Below, piece by piece: positions 1-8,072 of a DNA stretch of 42,750 nt. Origin of the DNA: Micavibrio sp. Its GTDB lineage: Bacteria; Pseudomonadota; Alphaproteobacteria; Micavibrionales; UBA9664. How positions within the stretch are numbered: the first letter of the stretch is position 1; every line of letters starts with the position of its first letter. The position numbers and the translations under genes are program-made. Under the pieces are notes generated by a model, which worked only from the letters and a program-made list of their open reading frames with translations, was not told the origin of the DNA and did not search any database. The stretch spans positions 1 through 42,750 of the forward strand of contig PAAR01000031.1 in assembly GCA_002699085.1 (NCBI GenBank). Reading direction: 5' to 3'.

Positions 1-2
1 TG

Positions 3-821
3 TATATTATGATTCTACCAGCTTTTGGTATTATCTCTCATATCGTATCAACTTTCTCTCGTAAGCCAATTTTTGGTTATTTAGGAATGGCTTATGCGAT
101 GGTATCTATTGGCTTTGTCGGCTTTATCGTATGGGCGCACCACATGTACACAACAGGCATCAGTGTCGATATGCGTGCATATTTTACAGCTGCAACTTTA
201 ATTATTGCTGTGCCTACAGGGATCAAAATTTTCTCATGGATTGCCACAATGTGGGGCGGTTCGATCGAATTTAAAACACCTATGCTTTGGGCTATTGGCT
301 TTATTTTCCTTTTCACTGTGGGTGGTGTAACAGGGGTTGTGTTGGCCAATGCGGGTATGGATGTTGTTCTCCATGACACCTACTATGTTGTGGCGCATTT
401 CCATTATGTTTTATCACTTGGTGCGGTCTTTGCTTTATTCGCAGGTTTTTACTACTGGATTGGTAAAATGTCAGGCCGTCAATATCCTGAGCTTTTAGGT
501 AAGATTCATTTCTGGATCACGTTTTTTGGTGTGAACTTAATCTTCTTCCCTCAGCATTTCTTAGGTCTTCAGGGTATGCCACGTCGTTATATTGATTATC
601 CAGATGCCTATGCAGGTTGGAATATGGTGTCATCTTTTGGTGGTTATCTAACAGGTGTAAGCGTTATCTTATTCGTGTTCATTGTGTTCTACACATTGAT
701 GTTTGGGAAACGTGTTGGTGCTAACTACTGGAACGTCGATAAAGATGTGATGACTTTAGAGTGGACAGTAAGTTCTCCACCACCGTTCCACCAGTTCGAT
801 GAACAACCAACGGTAAAATAA
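3..821 (+). CDS. ctaD: Cytochrome c oxidase subunit I, C-terminal part (5' truncated by window)
   Basis: This is the C-terminal roughly 270 residues of the heme-copper oxidase catalytic subunit, which reduces O2 and pumps protons in the inner membrane. The frame is open to the window edge, so the start lies upstream. Visible hallmarks are [15 protein letters not shown], which carries the paired histidines that ligate heme a and heme a3, the segment [14 protein letters not shown], and [16 protein letters not shown], typical of aa3-type CoxA/CtaD. Several hydrophobic helices are evident. The gene ends 3 nt before a strong terminator. ctaB lies about 0.7 kb downstream, separated by a phosphatase gene rather than directly adjacent as in many alphaproteobacteria. 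Confidence 0.97.
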   Translation, partial: YIMILPAFGIISHIVSTFSRKPIFGYLGMAYAMVSIGFVGFIVWAHHMYTTGISVDMRAYFTAATLIIAVPTGIKIFSWIATMWGGSIEFKTPMLWAIGFIFLFTVGGVTGVVLANAGMDVVLHDTYYVVAHFHYVLSLGAVFALFAGFYYWIGKMSGRQYPELLGKIHFWITFFGVNLIFFPQHFLGLQGMPRRYIDYPDAYAGWNMVSSFGGYLTGVSVILFVFIVFYTLMFGKRVGANYWNVDKDVMTLEWTVSSPPPFHQFDEQPTVK

Positions 822-823
822 TT

Positions 824-852
824 AAAAGCCCCGCCTCAAAGCGGGGTTTTTT
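824..852 (+). terminator. Rho-independent terminator after ctaD
   Basis: The stem is CCCCGC (829-834) pairing with GCGGGG (841-846) around a CTCAAA loop. It is preceded by AAAA and followed by TTTTTT (847-852). The position immediately after the ctaD stop codon fits the end of the cox transcript. Confidence 0.9.
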
Positions 853-853
853 C

Positions 854-882
854 TTGACATAAATTATTGCTTCGGGCATAGC
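854..882 (+). promoter_or_regulatory. Possible sigma70-type promoter for the phosphatase-ctaB unit
   Basis: A perfect TTGACA -35 box at 854-859 sits directly after the ctaD terminator. A 17-bp spacer leads to CATAGC at 877-882, a weak -10. The predicted start would lie close to the ATG at 890, giving a very short leader. The -35 match and location support it; the poor -10 keeps confidence low. Confidence 0.35.
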
Positions 883-889
883 TACTTTC

Positions 890-1483
890 ATGTCTATACC
901 GCTCATAAAGTTACATTTTGTTCGCCATATACGCGTTGAGGATAATGGTGTTGTGTACGGCCCGACGGTTGATTTCCAGCAGACAAATTTATGTGAATTA
1001 ATGCCATGCGCAGATAAGTTGCCTTCGCCTGATAGGTCGTTATGGTTTTCCTCTGATTACGCCCGTGCTATGCATACAGCGTTGTCACTGCTCTCTCTTA
1101 AGAAAGCAGTGCAACGGCCAAAAATTAGGCAGATGATATCCATGCGTGAACACTGCCTTAAACCTTTTGAAGGATATCGTTGGGATGATCTATGGACAGA
1201 TGAAGAGCTGCAGCCATGGTTTAAAGATCCGTGGACGGTTCAGCCATCTTATAAAGGTATCGAAGGTGGAGAAACTTTAGAGGCTTTCCAGCAACGTGTA
1301 TCTGAGGGTATTAACAAAGTCATAGACGTGTTGGCGGTTAATCCAGACGGCAAAAACGAAGCAGTGATTATCTGTCATGGCGGTGTCTTGCAGATGGCAC
1401 GTTATTTAGCAGGGCGTACGACTCGTCAAACTTATTTAGAGCCTTATCCAAATAACCTTGAAATCTTGACGCTTGAGATATAG
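890..1483 (+). CDS. Histidine phosphatase superfamily protein (phosphoglycerate mutase/CobC-like)
   Basis: The 197-aa product has the branch-1 histidine phosphatase layout. The N-terminal motif LHFVRHIRVEDNGVVYG carries the phospho-accepting histidine, and a C-terminal AVIICHGGVLQMARYLAG carries the second histidine. YKGIEGGETLEAFQQRV in the middle corresponds to the GES/E region that supplies the acid. The usual RHG triplet reads RHI here, resembling the RHAPV variant of CobC-like proteins. It lies between ctaD and ctaB, 12 nt upstream of ctaB, so the two are probably co-transcribed. The substrate cannot be inferred. No strong Shine-Dalgarno is visible; the start was chosen because the catalytic motif begins at residue 8. 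Confidence 0.8.
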   Translation: MSIPLIKLHFVRHIRVEDNGVVYGPTVDFQQTNLCELMPCADKLPSPDRSLWFSSDYARAMHTALSLLSLKKAVQRPKIRQMISMREHCLKPFEGYRWDDLWTDEELQPWFKDPWTVQPSYKGIEGGETLEAFQQRVSEGINKVIDVLAVNPDGKNEAVIICHGGVLQMARYLAGRTTRQTYLEPYPNNLEILTLEI

Positions 1484-1495
1484 TCTCTGACGGCA

Positions 1496-2389
1496 ATGAA
1501 CATAGTTTCTAAAATCAGTAATGATGACACACGCATTAAAGACTATTTCGACCTGTTAAAACCACGGGTGATGAGCCTTGTTATTTTTACAGGTATATGC
1601 GGTATGCTACTCGCCCCTGGTGTATTCTCAATGCATCCTTTGGTGGCGGCTATTGCCATTTTATCGCTAAGTTTTGGTGCAGGGGCCGCTGGTGCCTTTA
1701 ATATGTGGTATGACCGAGATATTGATGCGCAAATGAAGCGTACAAAAAACCGCCCTATTCCTTCGGGTAAAGTCCCATCTGCTGAAGCATTAGGCTTTGC
1801 TGTAGTGGTGAGTTTATTCTCAGTAATGCTCATGGGAATGGCGACAAATTGGGTGGCAGCTGGCTTACTTGCGTTTGCTAATTTCTTTTATTCAGTGATT
1901 TATACAATGTGGTTGAAGCGTTCTACCTCACAAAATATTGTGATCGGTGGCGCAGCGGGTGCATTCCCACCGATGATTGGTTGGGCGGCTGTCACTGGTG
2001 ATGTAACGCTTTACCCTGTATTGTTATTTTTGATTATCTTTATGTGGACGCCGCCGCATTTTTGGGCGTTGGCTTTGTATTCCAATGATGATTTCACAAA
2101 GGCTAAACTGCCGATGCTACCTGTGACGCATGGGGCGGCGCATACAAAATGGCAGATGCTTATATATACGCTTGTTTTAACGGCTATTACTTTATTGCCG
2201 TTTGTACTCGGTTATGCGGGTCTTATATATGGGATTACAGCGCTCATCCTGAACGGCTTTTTTATTTTGAGCAATGTCAATGTACTGAAAGAAAAACAAG
2301 GGTTTAAGCAAGCCAAGCTGATGTTCGCTTATTCCATTTTCTATCTCTTTGCTATTTTCGGTGCTTTGGTGATCGATCATTTTGTTTAA
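1496..2389 (+). CDS. ctaB: Protoheme IX farnesyltransferase (heme O synthase)
   Basis: CtaB/CyoE is an inner-membrane UbiA-type prenyltransferase that converts heme B to heme O, the precursor of heme A needed by the oxidase encoded upstream. At 297 aa it is normal length. The diagnostic motif NMWYDRDIDAQMKRTKNRPIP contains the DxxxD-type prenyl-diphosphate/Mg site, and MWTPPHFWALAL is a second family signature. About nine hydrophobic helices are apparent. It lies 12 nt after the phosphatase gene in the same direction. Confidence 0.95.
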   Translation: MNIVSKISNDDTRIKDYFDLLKPRVMSLVIFTGICGMLLAPGVFSMHPLVAAIAILSLSFGAGAAGAFNMWYDRDIDAQMKRTKNRPIPSGKVPSAEALGFAVVVSLFSVMLMGMATNWVAAGLLAFANFFYSVIYTMWLKRSTSQNIVIGGAAGAFPPMIGWAAVTGDVTLYPVLLFLIIFMWTPPHFWALALYSNDDFTKAKLPMLPVTHGAAHTKWQMLIYTLVLTAITLLPFVLGYAGLIYGITALILNGFFILSNVNVLKEKQGFKQAKLMFAYSIFYLFAIFGALVIDHFV

Positions 2390-2424
2390 GTGGACAAATC
2401 TTTCCTTTGTGATTAAATAGGTCT

Positions 2425-2811
2425 ATGTCGATACGTTGTTTTGTCTTATTGATCGTTGCCTTTGCTTTCACCATGACTTCTATGGTGCCGAAAGGCTTTA
2501 TGAGTAGCGTCGATGAAAATGGTAAAATTGCCATTGTTATTTGTTCAGGCGTTAGTCAAAAAACAATCTATATTGACCAAGAACAAGCCCCTGAGGAGGG
2601 GAATAAAGGTAGTGCTGATGCTGATGACGAACAACAGCCAGATAGCTGTCCAGCAACAATTGTCTCACATCAGCAGCTTCTAACACCAGTTGCTACACTT
2701 TTTGTACCATTATCAGAGCCTTTCGAGATATTTGATCCTTCCTTTGATAGCGTGATAATTCAAAAAACCACGACTATCGCACATAGCCGTGCGCCGCCTC
2801 TCTTCGCTTAA
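2425..2811 (+). CDS. DUF2946-like exported small protein
   Basis: This 128-aa protein begins with a hydrophobic signal/anchor segment (about residues 3-20) followed by VPKGFM. A central acidic low-complexity stretch (about 52-70) precedes a C-terminus ending in SRAPPLFA. A hydrophobic start, a VPxGFM-like motif and a terminal RxPP are features I associate with DUF2946 proteins, which often neighbour copper-handling genes; that link is family knowledge, not shown here. Only one SCP cysteine motif is present rather than a fuller HCPxC site. It lies 35 nt after ctaB, so a role near oxidase or copper biology is possible but inferred. Confidence 0.55.
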   Translation: MSIRCFVLLIVAFAFTMTSMVPKGFMSSVDENGKIAIVICSGVSQKTIYIDQEQAPEEGNKGSADADDEQQPDSCPATIVSHQQLLTPVATLFVPLSEPFEIFDPSFDSVIIQKTTTIAHSRAPPLFA

Positions 2812-2851
2812 TTTTATTTTTTGAAAAATTAAACGAAGAAGGATTATTTAC

Positions 2852-3187
2852 ATGAATAACAATATTAAAACGATCGCTCATTGTGGCGTGGGGTTTGGCG
2901 GTCATTTAGCAATGTGCTTTACGGCTGCTGCGGCGACACCGTTTGTGGCGGCTGCCGTAGGTTTAGCGATTACACCAGTGGCTGGTATGGCGGTTGGCTT
3001 AGGTCTAGCAACAACCATCTTTGTAGCTTGTGGGGGCTATAAAAAACCTGCAGCCTCAGCAGGCTTTGTGGCACTCGGTTTGGCGGCCTTTGTGACACAT
3101 TGCATGTTTTTTATGGGGAACGATATGAGTGACATGTCTTTATTTGAGGCGATCGCTAATGCTAGTCGTTGTTTTACGCCACAATAA
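2852..3187 (+). CDS. Unrecognised small hydrophobic membrane protein with His/Cys motifs
   Basis: The 111-aa product is preceded by AGAAGGAT, a plausible Shine-Dalgarno. It has three hydrophobic segments (about 18-38, 42-60 and 68-92). Cysteine and histidine residues are paired near the membrane edges: HCGVGFGGH at 10-18, an MC in the first helix, and HCMFF after the third. I do not recognise a family. The paired residues could bind metal, which would fit the DUF2946-like and oxidase neighbours, but this is inference. It is the first of four consecutive unrecognised genes in the same direction. Confidence 0.6.
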   Translation: MNNNIKTIAHCGVGFGGHLAMCFTAAAATPFVAAAVGLAITPVAGMAVGLGLATTIFVACGGYKKPAASAGFVALGLAAFVTHCMFFMGNDMSDMSLFEAIANASRCFTPQ

Positions 3188-3224
3188 AATTGCAAAAACC
3201 ATAAAAACTCTTTAAGGAAAAGAT

Positions 3225-3572
3225 ATGTCTGTAAATATTTTAGAAAGACCCGTCACTGAACCAAAAGAAGCTGCAACCATCTATATATGGGACATGGAGA
3301 TGGACGCTCAAACACAGGCAGCTATTGACAAAATCCTTGATTACATTGCGCGTCATAATATATCACCAAATATTCAGGTACAGGGTAACCTTGTGACGGC
3401 TGTTTCCACGATTATTGAGCAGTTTAGTGCGCAATTACCTAGCTATATGAAGGCCGAGCAAGATATGTTTTTTAATCACATGATCCGCTGGATTGCCGAT
3501 TACGCAAAAGAGACTAATTTACGCAATTTAGATGTTACCTTTAGCTTTAAGCAACAAGGGGTGGCGTCATGA
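3225..3572 (+). CDS. Unrecognised 115-aa soluble protein
   Basis: The product starts after AAGGAAAAG, a good ribosome-binding site 37 nt beyond the preceding gene. It looks largely helical, with no membrane segment, and contains WDMEMDAQTQAAIDKILDYI and a second amphipathic helix around HMIRWIADYAKE. Its stop codon overlaps the start of the 673-aa gene as ATGA, indicating translational coupling. No family was recognised. Genes this tightly coupled often encode interacting proteins, so it may partner the downstream large protein; that is inferred from arrangement only. Confidence 0.6.
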   Translation: MSVNILERPVTEPKEAATIYIWDMEMDAQTQAAIDKILDYIARHNISPNIQVQGNLVTAVSTIIEQFSAQLPSYMKAEQDMFFNHMIRWIADYAKETNLRNLDVTFSFKQQGVAS

Positions 3573-5590
3573 GTTTACCCGCAGTTCTTTATAAAGATCG
3601 CTTAGAAATTGGCTTTACCCATAGTAATCAAGGCAATGGTTCAAAAGCACGCCAGCTTGTTGATCTTAATGGTTCGCACCGTGCTAGCCAATATACAATG
3701 GGCGGCACGGTTAATTCTAAGGTCAATGATGCAGGGCTTATGGCCTTAATTGGCAATGTCAAAACATTGGTTTTAGAAGCATCAGCGATTGAAAATGAGG
3801 CGGATATTTGGGCCAATGATAATGATGTACGCCTTGATATTCAATTATTAGAAACTTTTGGCGCGGACATCGTCAATGTTCAAGATTTTGCCCAAAGTAT
3901 CTTGGCTGCCGAGACAATTATTGAAGGGCCGTTACCTGTTGAGCAAGTAGAAACATTGTCCAAGTTGATTGTTGATATGGCCGAACTTCGCCAGATGGTT
4001 TTACATGCTGATACGCCAACATTAAAAGCCGCTATGCAAGTGCGTGCTAGCATCCTAATAGAGGAAGTGCTGGATGCTCTGGAAGTAGGCGGTGATGACC
4101 AGTCCATACAGATGAACGCTATTTTATCACCCGCTGTTATTTTGGCGACAATGCAGCTTATGACAGTTACAGCTCAGCATTTTGGCGTTGGCGCGCAGTT
4201 TAGCCAGCGCTTTGAGGCAGTTCAAAAAACGGCTGTTTTGCGTCAGTCTATAGAAGTGGCTGCGCAGCAACAACAGCAATCAATGTCTATGGTAATGGAG
4301 ACTTTGCAACAAGTGTTACAAAATCCTGAATTGGATGAGCAGAGGCGTGTCACAATTGAGTCTACTATAGAAGCGTTAATGAGTGTCCAAGAAGGCCAAA
4401 AATCTTTATCTCCCACATTATTAGAAAAAGTACAAAAATTGGTCGCCATAGAGGGTATGGCCCCTGTCATCAATACATTTATTCAAGCGACGATGACACT
4501 TAATGAGGTGAGTACGACAGCAATATCCCAAGGTGTACAAATATCGAATATCAGCCCAATTGTCTCGGCCATTGTTAAGCAAAGCGTTTCTAATGAAATC
4601 TCAGCAAGACCTATGCCTGAAGCAGTGCGTTATGCGCAAAAAGCCTCACCAATTTCAGCTGATAATGTAATCCGCTCTGCACCGATTAATTTTTCAAAAA
4701 TAGTTCCGATGACAAGCGCACCAATAAATATTTCACCTCTTGTGATGCAATTGAAAGAAGCGTTGCCAGCCCTCCCTGAGCGCCCAACGGCTAGCGATAA
4801 AGCCTTGTTTGTTTATGTAGAAAAACTGGCGCAAACACCGCCCCCATCACCAAAAGAGATCGACCAAATTATTGTTGAGATTGAAGCACGCTTGCCTGAT
4901 GATCTACCACAAGAGGAGCGAGATGCCATTACTAAGCTAGTCGAAGAAATTAAAGGGCAGCCTAATCTAGACCCTGATAAACCAGACGAACAAAAGTTAA
5001 AAGAACCTTTACCAGAAAAGCTGGATGATTTTGAAGCTGCACCAGAGCCAATAAAACCAGACTGCGGACCAATATGTAATTGTTTTCCAAAACCAAAAGC
5101 CATGAGTTCGGATCAGATTGCCGAGCTAAATGCTGCAGTTAATAAGAATAGTGATGCAAATAGAAGAACATCTTTTAACGAAGATGGCAGCGTCACAATC
5201 ACAATACGTCAAGGGGATGGTAGTGTCGTGACCCAAAGCTACACCGCAGAAGAGATAGCTAGAGACGCTGAAGCTGTTGCGACTGAGGTAAAAAATATAG
5301 AAAATAAGGGCTGGTCTAAGAAGACAACAACAGCAAAAGAGCTAGAAGATATTGTAAATCGTAGATCTTCTTATGGGCCGGGCCATGTGCATCACGCAGG
5401 TTGCGGTTGTGTACCAGACTTTTCAAAAGCAAATGGCAAAGATGGCGATGATGCGGGTTTAAAAGTAGTTGAGGCGACAATCACTGTTGCTGATCTGGGT
5501 AACGGAAAACCAAATACCGAATTAGACAATACTCTTGGCAAAAGGAAAAATGTCGATATGGCGGCCTTATTTGCACCAGCCTTGACATAA
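3569..5590 (+). CDS. Unrecognised 673-aa protein, helical N-part and Cys/His-rich C-part
   Basis: No known family was recognised. Residues 1-60 are polar. Residues 60-345 are mostly helical and alanine/glutamine/valine-rich, including a QQQQQ run near 233. Residues 395-495 are rich in proline and acidic residues. Two small Cys/His clusters follow: DCGPICNCF (C499, C503, C505) and GHVHHAGCGC (H606, H608, H609, C612, C614). Between them lies SVTITIRQGDGSVVTQSY, a short beta-like segment. There is no signal peptide or membrane helix. It is ATGA-coupled to the gene upstream. The clusters look able to bind a metal or cluster, but spacing and function are unknown. Confidence 0.65.
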   Translation: MSLPAVLYKDRLEIGFTHSNQGNGSKARQLVDLNGSHRASQYTMGGTVNSKVNDAGLMALIGNVKTLVLEASAIENEADIWANDNDVRLDIQLLETFGADIVNVQDFAQSILAAETIIEGPLPVEQVETLSKLIVDMAELRQMVLHADTPTLKAAMQVRASILIEEVLDALEVGGDDQSIQMNAILSPAVILATMQLMTVTAQHFGVGAQFSQRFEAVQKTAVLRQSIEVAAQQQQQSMSMVMETLQQVLQNPELDEQRRVTIESTIEALMSVQEGQKSLSPTLLEKVQKLVAIEGMAPVINTFIQATMTLNEVSTTAISQGVQISNISPIVSAIVKQSVSNEISARPMPEAVRYAQKASPISADNVIRSAPINFSKIVPMTSAPINISPLVMQLKEALPALPERPTASDKALFVYVEKLAQTPPPSPKEIDQIIVEIEARLPDDLPQEERDAITKLVEEIKGQPNLDPDKPDEQKLKEPLPEKLDDFEAAPEPIKPDCGPICNCFPKPKAMSSDQIAELNAAVNKNSDANRRTSFNEDGSVTITIRQGDGSVVTQSYTAEEIARDAEAVATEVKNIENKGWSKKTTTAKELEDIVNRRSSYGPGHVHHAGCGCVPDFSKANGKDGDDAGLKVVEATITVADLGNGKPNTELDNTLGKRKNVDMAALFAPALT

Positions 5591-5636
5591 TCTTGAAAAC
5601 TGTTTATTAAAATGAGTAAAATAAGGAGATATAAGA

Positions 5637-6302
5637 GTGACTGATTTAGTAATGCCCCGTATTGATGCGATTATCCCTGTTACCTCGGATGTGGCAGCCG
5701 CCGCAAAGAATATTTATACGCATCCTGCTTTACCTGCAGGTATGACAGCGCAACTTTTGCAAGTAACGAAAGATATTCATTGGCGTCGATTAGATGACCC
5801 GTCAAACCCTTTGATTAAAGAAGATTCACAAGGTCGTAAACTTATGTACATGCTATGGGGTCATCCAAATCCAGAACACACATTGGATCCTGATTTTATG
5901 GTAGCAATGATTTGCCCTTTGGTAAGAGTGAATAATGACACCAAATGGGGCTTTAAGCCTGAAACGATTATCCGTGGCAGCAAGATAGATTTTATTGCTG
6001 TTGGTGGGATGTCTTGTTGTGCAGGGTCTCTTCAATTGCATTGGTCACAAATAACTGAGCAAGGAAATGTTGATGAAGCGCGCATTCCTGTAAGCGGTTT
6101 GCCACATCCTGAAGAAGCAAATTGGTTAAAGGGTCGTGTTCGTGTTGCTACAAATGATCAAGGGCGTGCAGCGCTTCACCATTTGGCGACAGATATGCTT
6201 CATCACCGCATGCCAAATGACCAGCGTTTTGCGTATAATTGCGGCCACAAAGCAGATTACACCGCTTATGCGAATGGCCTCGGTACACCTAAATTGGGGT
6301 AA
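5637..6302 (+). CDS. Unrecognised 221-aa protein with a CC motif and many histidines
   Basis: The gene uses a GTG start at 5637, chosen because AAGGAGA lies 8 nt upstream and the next in-frame ATG has no such site. The product is soluble, with GGMSCCAGSLQLHW (about residues 122-135) and a histidine-rich stretch HHLATDMLHHRMP near residues 181-193. It also contains MLWGHPNPEHTLDPDF. I know no matching family. It follows the 673-aa gene by 46 nt in the same direction and is the last gene of this unknown cluster. The CC and His runs suggest metal binding, which is inference. Confidence 0.6.
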   Translation: MTDLVMPRIDAIIPVTSDVAAAAKNIYTHPALPAGMTAQLLQVTKDIHWRRLDDPSNPLIKEDSQGRKLMYMLWGHPNPEHTLDPDFMVAMICPLVRVNNDTKWGFKPETIIRGSKIDFIAVGGMSCCAGSLQLHWSQITEQGNVDEARIPVSGLPHPEEANWLKGRVRVATNDQGRAALHHLATDMLHHRMPNDQRFAYNCGHKADYTAYANGLGTPKLG

Positions 6303-6382
6303 GCCTTTTTCAAATGCAGTATTAAAATGTTCGGTCTATCAATACGGCCATGGTCATGCACCTATACCTGTGATGAAGTAGA

Positions 6383-6528
6383 TTAGAACCTGTTCGGGAT
6401 AAACTCACGACCTAATGTGCCGTCAAAGCCTTCATGTACATCCCATTCTTTAGGGAAGAAGTGTTTTAACTTCTCTATGTCACCGCTATCATAGCTTAGC
6501 CAGTAAGTTCTCTTAGTTCTTTTTTCAT
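6383..6528 (-). pseudogene. Frameshifted small gene remnant
   Basis: The minus strand encodes a convincing peptide tail, RTYWLSYDSGDIEKLKHFFP...HEGFDGTLGREFIPNRF, ending in TAA at 6385-6383. There is no ATG in that frame. An ATG followed by a run of six A (start at 6528) is in the neighbouring frame and terminates after ten codons. One extra A in the run would join them into an intact protein of about 50 aa. This looks like a broken small gene or the 3' remnant of a longer one. It occupies most of the roughly 300-bp gap at the left edge of the AT-rich block. I see no other gene in that gap. Confidence 0.5.
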
Positions 6529-6605
6529 TTTTTCTCGTTACTTAATTGAAATTATAGGTTGAGATTACATCATTTTAATCTTAGTTTCTATTAAAAGGTA
6601 GCCCT

Positions 6606-8072
6606 ATGAGTATATTGTTTATCGATAATATAAATTTTCATTCTAAGAATTTTCCAGAATTGTTTAGAACAATTAATATGTGTAACTACACTTATCGGTA
6701 TCATTTTAGTAAATATGATAAGTTAAAGACGGCCTATGGTAACTATAAGAGCCATGCTAGACAGCTTAGTAAATATAAAAATAAAATTAACAAACAACCG
6801 CTTTCATATTGGCTGGATAATGATATTGACGGCTTGAATCTCTTTTCTTTTGCAAAAGCTGAGGTGCTGCTCCGCGCCATATCAAAAAAAGCGTGGTATG
6901 ATCAGTGTACAGATAATAATGATACTATAGTTTTTCAGAAGCTCTTAAAAAGCGATGCTGATCTTTTGGTAGATGGGCTGGCTGCTGCCTGTTTATGGTT
7001 AGAATACTGGGAAGAGTTTTTTAAAAAAAATCACGCAAAATATAAGTATTTATTTATTTTTTCTAATTCATATATTTACACAAAGACAGCAGCACTAATG
7101 GCCGATAGATTTGACATTACTGTCTATGTGATGGAGCATTTCTTCACAGGAAAAGATTATTATATTGAACAGACAACACAATCAATTCAGTCGGCTAATC
7201 CGCTTTCTTTGCCTGTACCAGAGGATACGAAGATAAATGAAATACAAGTTAACAGGATGTTTGTGGATAGTCAGAATAGAAATGTAAAAAAAGAGAATAT
7301 GGCTTATAGATCTTTTTTTGACAATAAATCTAAGACAGTACTTCTTGTATGTCAGGTCTCTAATGATTTTTCTTTGATTGAGAGCCATGCCGATTCTTTG
7401 GGGAGCATCTATTTTTATAAGAGTGCGATTAAAGAAATTCTGGAAAAGACCACATATAACATTTTGATTAAAACCCACCCTTATGAAGCCCGTAAATTAG
7501 CGTTAAAGGATAAGATTACTTATAATGAATTGACGAATTATAGAATTAATTTACCGGATCATTTAGTGAGTAGAGTTGAAATCACAGATAGGTATCCTTT
7601 TGAAGCAATGTTGAAACAGTCCGATTGTGTCCTGTCATTATGCTCTCAGGCAGGACTTGAAGCGCTATGGCATAAAAAGCCAGTTTTAATTCATAAGAAT
7701 GCTTTTTATTCTTCAAAAGGTTTTACTAAAGAATTTTCTTCTGTCGATGATATCGTTAATATACTCAATACATCAGAAAGATTAGCGTTGTCAGACACTG
7801 AGAATAAAGCTTTTTATGCGTTTATGACTCATGCGAAAAACCTTCTTTATTCCGCACAAACGGCTGAATTAAAATTTCTACCTTTATTTGAAAACGCAGC
7901 CGTAGGAAAGAGAGGTGAGAATCTTCTGGGTAAAGCCTCTTTTTTGAACAGTTTTTATGTTTACAGAAAAATTTCTTATATATTGCCTACAAGAAAAATA
8001 AAAAAACTTCTAAAAGACCCAAGGGGTTTCTTTAGAGATGCCCATTTGAATAAGAAAAAGAATGCAAGTTAA
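6606..8072 (+). CDS. KpsC/KpsS-like capsular polysaccharide glycosyltransferase
   Basis: The 488-aa product has a C-terminal half resembling capsule proteins of the KpsC/KpsS (LpsZ) family, which add beta-Kdo linkers to the lipid anchor of exported polysaccharide. The visible parts are ILIKTHPYEARK (about 293-304) and CVLSLCSQAGLEALWHKKPVLI followed by NAFYSSKGFT (about 343-376). The latter matches the family pattern of S-x-x-G-x-E-A-L, then KPV, then FY-x-x-G-x-T. The C-terminus LLKDPRGFFRDAHLNKKK resembles the basic KDPxxFFxDS tail of many surface-glycan enzymes. An AAAGGTAG site precedes the ATG. No transmembrane helix is evident. The exact sugar transferred is unknown. Confidence 0.6.
   Translation: MSILFIDNINFHSKNFPELFRTINMCNYTYRYHFSKYDKLKTAYGNYKSHARQLSKYKNKINKQPLSYWLDNDIDGLNLFSFAKAEVLLRAISKKAWYDQCTDNNDTIVFQKLLKSDADLLVDGLAAACLWLEYWEEFFKKNHAKYKYLFIFSNSYIYTKTAALMADRFDITVYVMEHFFTGKDYYIEQTTQSIQSANPLSLPVPEDTKINEIQVNRMFVDSQNRNVKKENMAYRSFFDNKSKTVLLVCQVSNDFSLIESHADSLGSIYFYKSAIKEILEKTTYNILIKTHPYEARKLALKDKITYNELTNYRINLPDHLVSRVEITDRYPFEAMLKQSDCVLSLCSQAGLEALWHKKPVLIHKNAFYSSKGFTKEFSSVDDIVNILNTSERLALSDTENKAFYAFMTHAKNLLYSAQTAELKFLPLFENAAVGKRGENLLGKASFLNSFYVYRKISYILPTRKIKKLLKDPRGFFRDAHLNKKKNAS

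Noticed and set aside
6136-6381. 81-codon plus-strand frame overlapping the end of the 221-aa gene
   Set aside because: Most of it lies out of frame within the better supported gene and it has no ribosome-binding site; only its last 26 codons are outside.
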